From contig JBBJOW010000014.1 in the NCBI GenBank assembly GCA_037724045.1, positions 7,566-71,565 on the forward strand: 64,000 bases of DNA, given 5' to 3'. Positions 8,431 through 16,901 of this stretch are shown one piece after another. The DNA is from DATLGB01 sp037724045 (lineage in GTDB: Bacteria > Actinomycetota > Thermoleophilia > Solirubrobacterales > Solirubrobacteraceae). The position numbers and the translations under genes are program-made. Each line of letters starts with the position of its first letter. The first letter of the stretch is position 1. The notes below the pieces were generated by a model. That model was not told the DNA's origin, ran no database searches, and saw only the letters and a program-made list of their open reading frames with translations.

Positions 8431-10314
8431 GTGCGGGTCCTCACCGTCGGCAGCTTCTATCCTCCCCACGACCTCGGCGGCGGCTACGAGCTCGTATGGC
8501 GGTCCGCCGTGGATGCTCTGCGCGACCGCGGTCACGTCGTCCGGGTGCTCGCGTCCGAGCACCGGTCCGCCGGGGGCGGCGCGGACGGCCGCGACGTTCA
8601 CCGCGAGCTGCGGTCCTACTGGGCCGATCACGCGTTCCCGCATCGATCCGTGGCCGAGGCCCTCGCCATGGAGCGCCACAACCTCGCAACCCTGCGCAGG
8701 CACCTCGCGGCGTTCGGGCCCGACGTGATCGCCTGGTGGTCGATGGGCGGCCTCAGCCTCTCCCTGCTCGCGGCCGGGCGCGCCGCCCGCGTCCCCGCGG
8801 TCGCCTTCGTCCACGATGACTGGCTCGACTACGGACAGCGCGCCGACGGCTGGCAGCGGCGCTTCGCCGGCCTCCCCACGCTGGCGCGCGTGGCCGAGCG
8901 CCTCACCGGCGTGCCGACCCGGCTTGCCTTCGCAGAGCTCGCGCACTACGCGTTCGTGAGCGCGACGACGCGCGACCGCGCGTGGCTGCGGGGAGTGCCG
9001 ACGCCGGCGCGCTCGGTGCTCCCGTCGGGGATCGACGCGCGCGACCCCGCGGGCGAGCGGGCGTGGGACTGGGCGCTGCTGTACGTGGGACGCATCGACC
9101 GCCGCAAGGGCATCGAGACGGCCGTCGACGCGCTCTCTCGACTACCCCCGGAGGCGACGCTGACCGTCGCCGGGGGCGGCAGCGAGGCCGATACGGCCGG
9201 CGTCCTTGCCCGTGCCCGTGCGTGCGGCGTGTCCGAGCGCGTCCGCCTGCTCGGGCAGGTCGACCGCGCCGAGCTGCCTGCGCTGTATGCGGCGGCCGAC
9301 GCCGTGCTCTTCCCGGTCGAGTGGCAGGAGCCCTGGGGGCTCGTGCCCCTGGAGGCCATGGCCAGCGGGCGCCCGGTGGTGGCGACGGGCCGCGGCGGGT
9401 CTTCGGAGTACCTCGAGGACGGCCGCAACGCGCTGCTGTTCGAGGCCGGCGACGCCGCCGCCCTAGCCGACCGAGTCGCGCTTCTCGCCGCCGACCCGCA
9501 GCTGCGCGAGACGCTGCGCGCGCACGGCCTCGAGACCGCCGCGGCGCACACGGAGGCGGCGTTCAACGCGGGCGTCGAGGCCGCGCTGGTCGCCGCGGCG
9601 CTCACAGAGCGCCCGGGCCCGGCCCCGCGGGCGCCGTCGGTCGCGGTGGTCGACCACGCCAACTGGCGCTCGGCCGACGCGGAGGTTCTCCTCTTCCTCC
9701 GCGCCGGGATGACAGCGTCGGCCGCCCTCGTCGCGGCCCACGCCGAGGCGCACAGGCTGCGGCCCGGCGAGGAGCACGCCGTCCAGGGCTCCGTCGTCGC
9801 ACCCCGCGACTCGTTCGCACGCTGGCTCGCCGGACGCGGCCACCCGCCGCTGGGCCCGCCTGCCGCCGGCGAGATCGGCCCGGCGCGGCTGGACACTCGA
9901 AATGCGTCCTTCAAGCGCAGCCTGCTCGAGCGCACGGAGGGTCCCGGCACCGGGTGCCTGGCCGACCTGGAACTCGCCTACCGCCTGAGCGACGCCGGCC
10001 TGCGCCTGCACTTCGCCCCCGGCGCCCGGGCGCACGCCACGCGGGGCCCGAGCCTGCAGGACGTCCGGGCTCGTATGCCCGCTGCCGCGCGGGCCGAGCG
10101 TGCCCTCGTGGCGCGCCATCGCCACCTCGAGCCGGCGCTTCACGCCCGCCTCGCCCACGCCGCCGAGCGCGGCCCCGCCCGCGGGCGCCTCGGGCGGCCG
10201 CTCGTCGCCTACGTGCCCGAGCGGACCCCACTGCTGGGCCGGCCCGTGTGGGACAACGCCTCGCACTACTACGAGCAGCAACTCGCCCCGGCCTACCTGG
10301 CGGGCTGGGATTAG
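8431..10314 (+). CDS. GT4 glycosyltransferase fused to a partial GT2 domain
   Basis: The 627-residue protein begins with a GT4 domain: VRVLTVGSFYPPHDLGGG at the start, LLYVGRIDRRKGI in the middle, and EPWGLVPLEAMASGRPVV as the donor-binding motif near residue 300. After about residue 400 the sequence changes to a GT2-like C-terminal half, with NASFKRSLLE, LADLELAYRLSDAGLRLHF and a tail ending HYYEQQLAPAYLAGWD. The GT2 nucleotide-binding front half is missing, so this part may serve as an acceptor or structural module. The GTG at 8431 was chosen because it gives the normal GT4 start. It heads a plus-strand run to 13325. Confidence 0.85.
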   Translation: MRVLTVGSFYPPHDLGGGYELVWRSAVDALRDRGHVVRVLASEHRSAGGGADGRDVHRELRSYWADHAFPHRSVAEALAMERHNLATLRRHLAAFGPDVIAWWSMGGLSLSLLAAGRAARVPAVAFVHDDWLDYGQRADGWQRRFAGLPTLARVAERLTGVPTRLAFAELAHYAFVSATTRDRAWLRGVPTPARSVLPSGIDARDPAGERAWDWALLYVGRIDRRKGIETAVDALSRLPPEATLTVAGGGSEADTAGVLARARACGVSERVRLLGQVDRAELPALYAAADAVLFPVEWQEPWGLVPLEAMASGRPVVATGRGGSSEYLEDGRNALLFEAGDAAALADRVALLAADPQLRETLRAHGLETAAAHTEAAFNAGVEAALVAAALTERPGPAPRAPSVAVVDHANWRSADAEVLLFLRAGMTASAALVAAHAEAHRLRPGEEHAVQGSVVAPRDSFARWLAGRGHPPLGPPAAGEIGPARLDTRNASFKRSLLERTEGPGTGCLADLELAYRLSDAGLRLHFAPGARAHATRGPSLQDVRARMPAAARAERALVARHRHLEPALHARLAHAAERGPARGRLGRPLVAYVPERTPLLGRPVWDNASHYYEQQLAPAYLAGWD

Positions 10315-10327
10315 GGTCTGTGAGCGG

Positions 10328-11059
10328 ATGTCCGCAGACCTCGCCGAACGCATCAACGCCCAACGCTGGTACCACACGATCGACCTCGGCGACGGCCTCG
10401 TCACCGACGGCTGGTTCGACCTGCGGCCCAACGTCGCCCACTACGGACTCCCGGAGCGCATGGACGGCATGCGCGTCCTCGACGTGGGCACCTGGGACGG
10501 CTTCTGGGCCTTCGAGCTGGAGCGTCGCGGGGCGACGGTGGTCGCGCTCGACGTCGATAGCGATGAGGAGTACGACGTCCCCCCGCGCCGGCGGCCGGCC
10601 GTCGCGGAGGCCGTCGATCGCGGCGCGGGCTTCCGGCTCGCGCACGAGCGCCTCGGGTCCTCCGTCGAACGCGTGTCCTGCAACGTCTACGACGCGCGGC
10701 CGCAGGACCTGGGGACGTTCGACCTCGTCTTCTGCGGTGTCGTGCTCATCCACCTGCGCGACCAGCTGCTCGCCCTGGAGCGCCTCGCCGCGCTCTGCCG
10801 CGGCCGCCTGATCCTGGCCGAGGAGTACGACCCGCTGCTGAGCCTGCTTCCGTTCGCCGCGTCGCGCTATCACGCCGACCGCGACAAGGCCGTCGTGTTC
10901 TGGCTGCCCGCCCGGCGGACGTGGCGGCGGATGGCGTGGACGGCGGGCTTCGACGACGTCGTCGAGCACGGCCGCTTCCGCTTGCGCCTCGAGCGCGACG
11001 GCCGCAGCGCCACCATCCCCCACGTGGTCATCCACGCGCGCGGCACCGCCGGGCGATGA
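10328..11059 (+). CDS. CmoB-like class I methyltransferase
   Basis: A 243-residue SAM-dependent methyltransferase of the CmoB/DUF1698-like type. The N-terminal block RWYHTIDLGDGLVTDGW is followed by the SAM-binding motif VLDVGTWDGFWAFELERRG near residues 48-66 and an acidic VVALDVDS strand end. FDLVFCGVVLIHLRD matches motif IV. In this context the target is more likely a sugar or glycan-linked group than tRNA, but this is inference. Its paralogue is at 12522-13325. The stop overlaps the flippase start in an ATGA arrangement. Confidence 0.88.
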   Translation: MSADLAERINAQRWYHTIDLGDGLVTDGWFDLRPNVAHYGLPERMDGMRVLDVGTWDGFWAFELERRGATVVALDVDSDEEYDVPPRRRPAVAEAVDRGAGFRLAHERLGSSVERVSCNVYDARPQDLGTFDLVFCGVVLIHLRDQLLALERLAALCRGRLILAEEYDPLLSLLPFAASRYHADRDKAVVFWLPARRTWRRMAWTAGFDDVVEHGRFRLRLERDGRSATIPHVVIHARGTAGR

Positions 11060-12510
11060 GCGTCTCCGCCGCCGCGCCCGCCGACCTACGCAGGCGGGCT
11101 GCGCGCGGCGTCATGATCAACGCCGGCTTCGCGATCGGCCTGCAGGGCCTCGGGCTGGTCAAGGCCTTCGTCGTGGCCGCCTTCTTATCCCGCTCGGAGT
11201 ACGGGATCTGGGGCATCCTCGTCATCACGCTCGGCACGCTGGGGTGGCTCAAGCAGATCGGCGTCAGCGAGAAGTTCGTCCAGCAGGACGACCCTGACGA
11301 GGAGCGCGCCCTGCAGCGCGCGTTCACGCTCGACCTGGTCTCCAACCTCGCGCTGCTCGGGCTCGCGCTGGTGATGCTGCCGCTCTTCGCGGTCATCTAC
11401 GGGCAGTGGGACATCGTGGCGCCCGGCCTGGTGCTGCTGCTGGCCATCCCGCTGCAGTCCCTGCGCGCACCGACGTGGGTCTTCTACCGCCAGCTGCGCT
11501 ACGGGCGCCAGCGGCTGCTGGACTCGGTCGACCCGCTGGTCTCCTTCACGGTGACGATCGCGCTCGCCATCGCCGGCCTGGGCTACTGGTCGCTGGTCGT
11601 CGGGTTCGTGGCGGGCATCGCCGCCGCCGCGCTGGCGTCCGTGCTCGCCTCGCCGTATCGCCTGCGGCTGCGCTGGGACCGCGCCACCATGCGTGAGTAC
11701 GTCGCCTTCTCCTGGCCGCTGCTGGTCGCCTACGGGAGCCTGCTGATCATCCCCCAGGTCTCGATGATCGCCGGGGAGGCGACGCTCGGCCTCGCCGGGG
11801 CCGGCGCGATCGCCCTCGCCTCGACGATCTCGTCCTACACCGACCGCGTCGACCAGATCGTTACGACGACGCTGTATCCGGCGCTGTGCCGCGTGCAGGA
11901 CCAGACGGCGCTGCTCTATGAGGCGTTCGTGAAGTCCAATCGCCTGACCCTGATGTGGGGCATCCCGTTCGGGGCGGGCATCGCCGTCTTCGCCGGCGAC
12001 CTCGTCCACTTCGGCCTGGGGGACAAGTGGGCGCCCGCCACCGATCTGATCCGCGCCTTCGGCATCATCGCGGCGTGCAACCACGTCGCCTTCAATTGGT
12101 CCGCGTTCTTCCGCGCCCGCGGCGACACACGCCCGCTCGCGAAGGTCGCGCCGCTGATCGTGGTCGCGTTTCTGGTCCTCGCCCTGCCGCTGCTGCTCGC
12201 CTTCGGACTCCCGGGCTTCGCCGCCGGGATGGCCGCGATGACCCTTGTCTCCCTGCTCCTGCGCACCCACTACGTCAAGCGACTGTTCCCGCAGTTCCGC
12301 ATCCTGCGCTACGCCGCGCGTGCCGTCGCGCCGACGCTGCCCGCGCTGGCCGTCGTCATGGCCCTGCGGGCGGTCATCGACGAGCGCACGCTCGCCCTCG
12401 CGCTCGCCGAGCTCAGCCTCTACCTCGGGCTGACGGCCGTGGCGACCTGGCTGCTCGAGGCAGCCCTGCTGCGCGAAGCGGTGGGGTACCTGCGCCGCCG
12501 TTCCGGCTAG
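11056..12510 (+). CDS. Wzx-like polysaccharide flippase
   Basis: A 484-residue multi-pass membrane protein of the MATE/oligosaccharide-flippase superfamily. The N-terminus has the family-typical amphipathic start and first segment (ARGVMINAGFAIGLQGLGL), then SRSEYGIWGI. About 12-14 hydrophobic segments follow, including SWPLLVAYGSLLIIP and a long hydrophobic C-terminus. Members translocate lipid-linked oligosaccharide units across the cytoplasmic membrane. It is flanked on both sides by CmoB-like methyltransferases and is translationally coupled to the first, so the three probably act on the same glycan. Confidence 0.9.
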   Translation: MSVSAAAPADLRRRAARGVMINAGFAIGLQGLGLVKAFVVAAFLSRSEYGIWGILVITLGTLGWLKQIGVSEKFVQQDDPDEERALQRAFTLDLVSNLALLGLALVMLPLFAVIYGQWDIVAPGLVLLLAIPLQSLRAPTWVFYRQLRYGRQRLLDSVDPLVSFTVTIALAIAGLGYWSLVVGFVAGIAAAALASVLASPYRLRLRWDRATMREYVAFSWPLLVAYGSLLIIPQVSMIAGEATLGLAGAGAIALASTISSYTDRVDQIVTTTLYPALCRVQDQTALLYEAFVKSNRLTLMWGIPFGAGIAVFAGDLVHFGLGDKWAPATDLIRAFGIIAACNHVAFNWSAFFRARGDTRPLAKVAPLIVVAFLVLALPLLLAFGLPGFAAGMAAMTLVSLLLRTHYVKRLFPQFRILRYAARAVAPTLPALAVVMALRAVIDERTLALALAELSLYLGLTAVATWLLEAALLREAVGYLRRRSG

Positions 12511-12521
12511 GTTCCGCGGCC

Positions 12522-13325
12522 ATGGCGCCGACCGACCTCGCCCGCCGCGTCGCGGAACTCGAGTGGTACCACACGATGGAGCTGGCCCCTGGCGTCGTGA
12601 CCCCCGGCTGGCAGGACACGCGCACGGTCGCGGACGCCGTGCGCCTCCCGCCCCGGCTCGCGGGGAGGCGCTGCCTCGACGTCGGCACGTTCGACGGGTT
12701 CTGGGCGTTCGAGATGGAGCGGCGCGGGGCGGCCGAGGTCGTCGCGATCGACATCCTGGACCCCCGGGAATGGGACTGGCCGTACGCCAGCACGCCCGCG
12801 GCCAAGGCGGAGATCGGGCTGCGCAAGGCCTCAGGGCGAGGCTTCGAGATCGCCCGCGATGCGCTCGGCTCGCGCGTCGAGCGCCTGGACTGCAGCGTCT
12901 ACGACCTCGACCCGGCGGTCCACGGGCGCTTCGACGTCGTCTACCTGGGCAGCCTGCTCGTCCACCTGCGCGAGCCGGTCCGTGCCCTCGAGCGGGTACG
13001 CGCGGTCTGCGGCGGGGATCTGATCGTGGTGGACGGGATCGACCTGCTGCTGTCGCTCGCGTTGCCCTCCCGGCCGGTCGCCACCCTCGACGGCGGCGGA
13101 CGGCCGTGGTGGTGGCTCGCCAACCAGGCCGGCCTCGCGCGCATGGTCGAGGTGGCCGGCTTCGACCTGACCGCCGGGCCCGAGCGCCTGTTCATCCCGC
13201 CCGGTCCGGGCCAGCCGCTGGCTCCCATGCGGCCTCGCTATCTGCGCAGCCGGCACGGCCGGCAGGCGCTCGTCGTCGCGCGCTTCGGAGACCCTCACGC
13301 CATGATCGTGGCCCGGCCGCGCTAG
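12522..13325 (+). CDS. CmoB-like class I methyltransferase, second paralogue
   Basis: A 267-residue paralogue of the gene at 10328. It repeats the N-terminal block ELEWYHTMELAPGVVTPGW and the SAM site CLDVGTFDGFWAFEMERRG, followed by EVVAIDILDP. Motif IV reads FDVVYLGSLLVHLREP. It extends further at the C-terminus than its paralogue, ending with RQALVVARFGDPHAMIVA. The ATG at 12522 is 11 bp after the flippase stop. Duplicate methyltransferases bracketing a flippase suggest two methylations or two acceptors on the exported glycan; this is inference. Confidence 0.88.
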   Translation: MAPTDLARRVAELEWYHTMELAPGVVTPGWQDTRTVADAVRLPPRLAGRRCLDVGTFDGFWAFEMERRGAAEVVAIDILDPREWDWPYASTPAAKAEIGLRKASGRGFEIARDALGSRVERLDCSVYDLDPAVHGRFDVVYLGSLLVHLREPVRALERVRAVCGGDLIVVDGIDLLLSLALPSRPVATLDGGGRPWWWLANQAGLARMVEVAGFDLTAGPERLFIPPGPGQPLAPMRPRYLRSRHGRQALVVARFGDPHAMIVARPR

Positions 13326-13924
13326 GTCGTCCGCGGCTGCGGGCCGAAGTACTCGACCTCCCGCGCGGGCGCTCCCGCCGCGAGCGTGAAGGCGGCGATC
13401 GGCCGGCTGACGACGCTGTTGGCTCCGATGAACGCCCGCTCGCCGATGTCGGCGATGATCGTGCACTTGGTGGTGACGGTCGCGTCGTCGGCGATCCGCA
13501 GCGGCCGGTAGTCGTAGCCCTGGTCGAGCATCGGCGTGTCCAGCGCGCGGAAGCGGTGGTTGCCGTCCACGACAAGCGTCGCCTGGCCGAACATGCAGCG
13601 ATCGCCGATGGAGATGCTGGTCCCGCACTGCATGATCACGTCGTAGGTGCACACGGACCCGGCGCCGATCTCGATCCGCGCGTCCGGGCCCGCCAGCTCG
13701 GCGCGGAAGTTGCGCCGGAACTCGACGTCGGGCCCGACGGCGAAGGTGCCGCCCCAGGGCGCGTGAAGGCTGAAGCCCGGGCCGAGGTGGGTGCGCGGCC
13801 CGAACGAGATGGTCGCCTGCGGGTTGCGCAGGACGACCCAGCGCTTGCGCAGGCGCGACATCAGGCGCGGGCCGTGCAGGTAGCCGAGCCGCACGATCCT
13901 GCGCTGGAGCCAGTCGGCGGGCAC
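13322..13924 (-). CDS. Left-handed beta-helix acyltransferase
   Basis: A 200-residue protein made largely of hexapeptide-type turns: GPDARIEIGAGS, TSISIGDRCMFGQ, TVTTKCTIIADIGERAFIGANSVVSR. It also has the substrate-region pattern VDGNHRF and the late AAGAPAREV found in maltose/galactoside O-acetyltransferase relatives. It probably O-acetylates a sugar of the local glycan. The GTG at 13924 follows the stop of the upstream GT2 gene by 5 bp; no ATG is available nearby. The 3' end overlaps the convergent methyltransferase stop by 4 bp. Confidence 0.85.
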   Translation of the reverse strand: MPADWLQRRIVRLGYLHGPRLMSRLRKRWVVLRNPQATISFGPRTHLGPGFSLHAPWGGTFAVGPDVEFRRNFRAELAGPDARIEIGAGSVCTYDVIMQCGTSISIGDRCMFGQATLVVDGNHRFRALDTPMLDQGYDYRPLRIADDATVTTKCTIIADIGERAFIGANSVVSRPIAAFTLAAGAPAREVEYFGPQPRTT

Positions 13925-13929
13925 GACCG

Positions 13930-14850
13930 TCAGCGCCCCGGCTCCGCCTCGCGCCACGCCTGCAGGAACGACGGGGCGAGCTGCTGGGAGAACCACCGGT
14001 CGGCGCTGAAGTGCACGCGGGCGCCGAGCCACGGCACGCCGAGCGGCACCAGCCTGGCGAGCTGCGCACCCCGCGCGCCCGCCCGCGGGGCGGCCTCGGC
14101 CTGCTCGAAACGCTTGAGGAAGCACGCCTCGGCGTGCGGGTGCTTGGCCACGAACTGGCGCTCGGCGCCCGCCACGATCCGCATCCGGTCCTGCCAGGCC
14201 TCCAGGGTCGGCGGGTGCAGGTGCTCGACCTCGGCCTCGGGCGTGTAGACGAGCTGGAAGCCCAGCGAGGCGAGCCGCAGCCCGAGGTCGAGGTCCTCGT
14301 AGCCCCACTGGAAGGTCTCGTCGTAGCCGCCGACGCGCTCGAGGAGCTCGCGCTTGACCGACGCGTTGCACGCGTAGAAGTGCCACCACGCCGCCTGGTC
14401 GCCGCGGATGGAGCGGAAGTCGAACTGCATGCCTGCGTACAGCCAGTCCATGAAGGCGGTGCGCGGCAGCTCGTCGGCCCAGCGCACGTGGCCGAGCGCG
14501 CCGATCTTAGGCTCGGGGCGGGCGGTGTGGTGGGCGAGGTGGCGCTCGACGAGGTCGGGCGCGGGCAGCATGTCGTCGCCCAGGAAGAGGACGACGCTCT
14601 CGCTCGCCTCCCGCCAGCCGCGGTTGCGCGACGCCGACACGCCGACCGTCTCCCCCTGCACCACGCGGGTCGCGAACGGGCGGCCGGCGGCGGCGCGCTC
14701 GACGCCGGCGAGATCGGCCTGGGCCGCGTTGACCGCGACGACGACCTCGAAGGCGTCGGGCCCGGTGGTCTGCTCTCCGAGGAGGTCGAGGACGCGCGTG
14801 AGAACCGCTTCGCGCTCGAACGTGGAGATGACGACGCTGAGCCGGCGCAT
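13930..14850 (-). CDS. GT2 family glycosyltransferase
   Basis: A 306-residue inverting GT-A enzyme. It starts MRRLSVVISTFERE and has the nucleotide-sugar DxD-equivalent in VVLFLGDDMLPAPDLV. The C-terminal acceptor region NASVKRELLERVGGYDE and WGYEDLDLGLRLASLG is characteristic of the family. The tail ending FSQQLAPSFLQAW resembles the tail of the 8431-10314 protein (YYEQQLAPAYLAGW), so the two share a C-terminal module. It is upstream of and nearly contiguous with the acyltransferase gene. Confidence 0.92.
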   Translation of the reverse strand: MRRLSVVISTFEREAVLTRVLDLLGEQTTGPDAFEVVVAVNAAQADLAGVERAAAGRPFATRVVQGETVGVSASRNRGWREASESVVLFLGDDMLPAPDLVERHLAHHTARPEPKIGALGHVRWADELPRTAFMDWLYAGMQFDFRSIRGDQAAWWHFYACNASVKRELLERVGGYDETFQWGYEDLDLGLRLASLGFQLVYTPEAEVEHLHPPTLEAWQDRMRIVAGAERQFVAKHPHAEACFLKRFEQAEAAPRAGARGAQLARLVPLGVPWLGARVHFSADRWFSQQLAPSFLQAWREAEPGR

Positions 14851-14979
14851 CGCCGCCGAGGCTAGCCTCCGGCCGTCTCCATCCTGCTCGAACACGACCC
14901 TGACGCCGAGCTCGCCGAGCTGCAGCGCTACCTCGGCAGCGCCTACGACGCGCAGCACCTGCGCGGGCACACGCAGGCC

Positions 14980-15543
14980 GTGCTCGACGAGTTCGCGGCT
15001 GCGCCCGACGAGGAGACGCACTACCGGACCTCGCAGGCGTACCTCTACGACCTGACGGTGTTCGCGATGAGCCCGACCAAGCTGCCCTACCTGGGCGACC
15101 TGACCGAGGTCGTGCCGCCGCCGGCGCGGATCCTCGACTATGGGTGCGGCATCGGCAGCGACGGGCTGATGCTCATGCAGGCCGGCTACGAGGTCGCCTT
15201 CGCGGACTTCGACAACCCGAGCGTCGCCTACCTGCGCTGGCGGCTCGAGCAGCGCGGCCTCGAAGCGAAGGTGTACGACCTCGACCGCGACCGCCCGCGC
15301 GGCTACGACGCCGCCTACTCGTTCGACGTCATCGAGCACGCTGAGGACCCGTGGTGCTTTCTCTCCGATCTCGGGGACACTGCGGACCTGGTCTGCGTGA
15401 ACTTCCTCGACGAGCCCGAGGAGCGCCTCGCGCTGCATCGGCGCCTGCCGGTCCCCGAGCTGCTGCGCTTCGTACGCCTGACCGGACTGGTCCGGGAGCG
15501 CGTCTACCACGGGCACTCGCACCTCGTGCTCTACCGCCCGTGA
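14980..15543 (+). CDS. Class I SAM-dependent methyltransferase
   Basis: The SAM-binding motif ILDYGCGIGSDGLML, the acidic end of strand 2 (VAFADFDNP) and motif IV FDVIEHAEDPWCFL define a Rossmann methyltransferase. From the GTG at 14980 it has 187 residues. Coding-like sequence in the same frame continues about 33 codons further upstream (LLEHDPDAELAELQRYLG), up to a stop at 14863. That stretch contains no ATG, GTG or TTG. Either a CTG at 14884 is used, or the gene has lost its original start. The stop overlaps the next GT2 start as GTGA. Confidence 0.8.
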   Translation: MLDEFAAAPDEETHYRTSQAYLYDLTVFAMSPTKLPYLGDLTEVVPPPARILDYGCGIGSDGLMLMQAGYEVAFADFDNPSVAYLRWRLEQRGLEAKVYDLDRDRPRGYDAAYSFDVIEHAEDPWCFLSDLGDTADLVCVNFLDEPEERLALHRRLPVPELLRFVRLTGLVRERVYHGHSHLVLYRP

Positions 15544-16457
15544 CGCCGCCGGTCACCGTCGCCGTGGTGAGCGCGAGCGCGCGCGAGCACCTGCGGCGCT
15601 GCCTGGCCTCGCTGCGCGCCGACCACGAGGCAGGTCGCGCCGACGTCTGGGTCGTCGACAACGCTTCCACCGACGGCGCGCCCGATCTCGTCCGTGAGGA
15701 GTTCGGATGGGCGAACCTGATCGCCTCGGCGGAGAACCTCGGCTTCGGCCGCGCGGTGAACCTCGTCGCGGCGAGGACCGCATCGCCGTGGCTGGCCACC
15801 GCCAACGACGACGTGGCGGTCGAGCCCGATGCCATCGCCAGGCTCCTGGCCGCCGGCGCGGCCGCGGCCTCGGTCGGCACGGTCGCGCCGCGCCTGCTGC
15901 TCCCGGACGGGTCGACCCAGCACAGCGCGTTCGCCTTCCCCTCTCCCGCCGTGGCCGTGGCGACGGAGCTCGGCGCCGTCCGCTTCGCCCCACGGCTGGC
16001 GGAGCGGCTCTGCCTGCTGGGAGCGTGGGACCCGGACCGGCCGCGACGGGTGCCGTGGGCGATCGCCGCGTTCTCCCTGGTCCGCCGCGCCGCCTTCGAC
16101 GCCGTCGGCGGCTTCGACGCGCGCCAGTGGATGTACGCCGAGGACCTCAGCCTCGGCTGGCGGCTGGACCGTGCCGGCTGGCCGACGCGCTACGAGCCCG
16201 CCGCGCGGGTGCAACACCACGGCGGCGCCTCCACCCAGCAGGCGTTCGGCGACGAGCGCGTGCGACGCCAGATGACCGCGACCTACGCGTGGATGACCGA
16301 GGCCCGCGGCGTGCCCCTCACGCGCGCGACAGCCGGGATCGGGTGGACGGCCAACGCGGCCCGGGCATCGCTGTGGGGGCTCACGCCGCAGCGCTATGGC
16401 CCGCGGCGCGACCGCGCGCGCTTCTGGCGCGACGTGCACCGCCTCGGCCTGCGCTGA
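15540..16457 (+). CDS. GT2 family glycosyltransferase (rhamnosyltransferase-like)
   Basis: A 305-residue GT2 enzyme, starting VTPPVTVAVVSASAREHL. It carries VWVVDNASTDGAPDLV, the ENLGFGRAVN segment typical of rhamnosyl-type transferases, WLATANDDVAVEPDAI as the metal-binding region and MYAEDLSLGWRLDRAGW near the C-terminus. The GTG start overlaps the preceding methyltransferase stop by 4 bp. The sugar specificity is a guess from overall pattern and gene neighbourhood. Confidence 0.9.
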   Translation: MTPPVTVAVVSASAREHLRRCLASLRADHEAGRADVWVVDNASTDGAPDLVREEFGWANLIASAENLGFGRAVNLVAARTASPWLATANDDVAVEPDAIARLLAAGAAAASVGTVAPRLLLPDGSTQHSAFAFPSPAVAVATELGAVRFAPRLAERLCLLGAWDPDRPRRVPWAIAAFSLVRRAAFDAVGGFDARQWMYAEDLSLGWRLDRAGWPTRYEPAARVQHHGGASTQQAFGDERVRRQMTATYAWMTEARGVPLTRATAGIGWTANAARASLWGLTPQRYGPRRDRARFWRDVHRLGLR

Positions 16458-16901
16458 TCAGCCGATGTCGGCGAGGTGGGCGACGTTGGCGACGTCGCCG
16501 GGCTCGTCGGACGGCGCGGCCGCGAACCACGCCTCGAGGATCTCGTCGAGCACCGCGGGCGCGGTCGTGCGCAGCGACAGCGCGAGCACGTTGGCGTCGT
16601 TCCAGCGCCGCGCGCCCGCCGCCGTGGCGGCGTCCGCGCACAGCGCGGCCCGCACGCCCGGCACCTTGTTGGCCGCGATCGACGCGCCGGTGCCCGTCCA
16701 GCAGCAGACGACGGCCTGATCGGCGCGGCCGGCGGCCACGTCGCGCGCGGCGGCCTCGCTGGCCCACGCCCAGTCGTCGCGCTCGGCGTCCGCGAGGGCG
16801 CCGTGGAGTGCCGCCACGGTGTGCCCGTGCGCCCGCAGACGCTCGGCGACGGAGGCCGCGACCCCGGTCAGCTCGTCCGCGGCAATGGAGACGCGCATCA
16901 T
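16458..16901 (-). CDS. RpiB/LacAB-type sugar-phosphate isomerase
   Basis: A 147-residue protein with the RpiB fold. The N-terminus MMRVSIAADELTGVAAS matches the family's conserved strand and phosphate site, though the usual DHAG motif reads ADEL. The active-site region VVCCWTGTGASIAANKVPGVRAALC replaces the usual CGTGIG with CWTGTG. The Cys is retained. RARRWNDANVLALS matches the R-x-HN-D-A-N-V-L motif with W for H. These changes suggest a specificity different from ribose-5-phosphate. It overlaps the upstream methyltransferase by 4 bp. Confidence 0.8.
   Translation of the reverse strand: MMRVSIAADELTGVAASVAERLRAHGHTVAALHGALADAERDDWAWASEAAARDVAAGRADQAVVCCWTGTGASIAANKVPGVRAALCADAATAAGARRWNDANVLALSLRTTAPAVLDEILEAWFAAAPSDEPGDVANVAHLADIG

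Noticed and set aside
10328..13325. Annotating the two CmoB-like genes as tRNA-modifying CmoB
   Set aside because: The general pattern fits, but the operon context and duplication argue against it and I cannot verify the carboxy-SAM-binding residues by eye.
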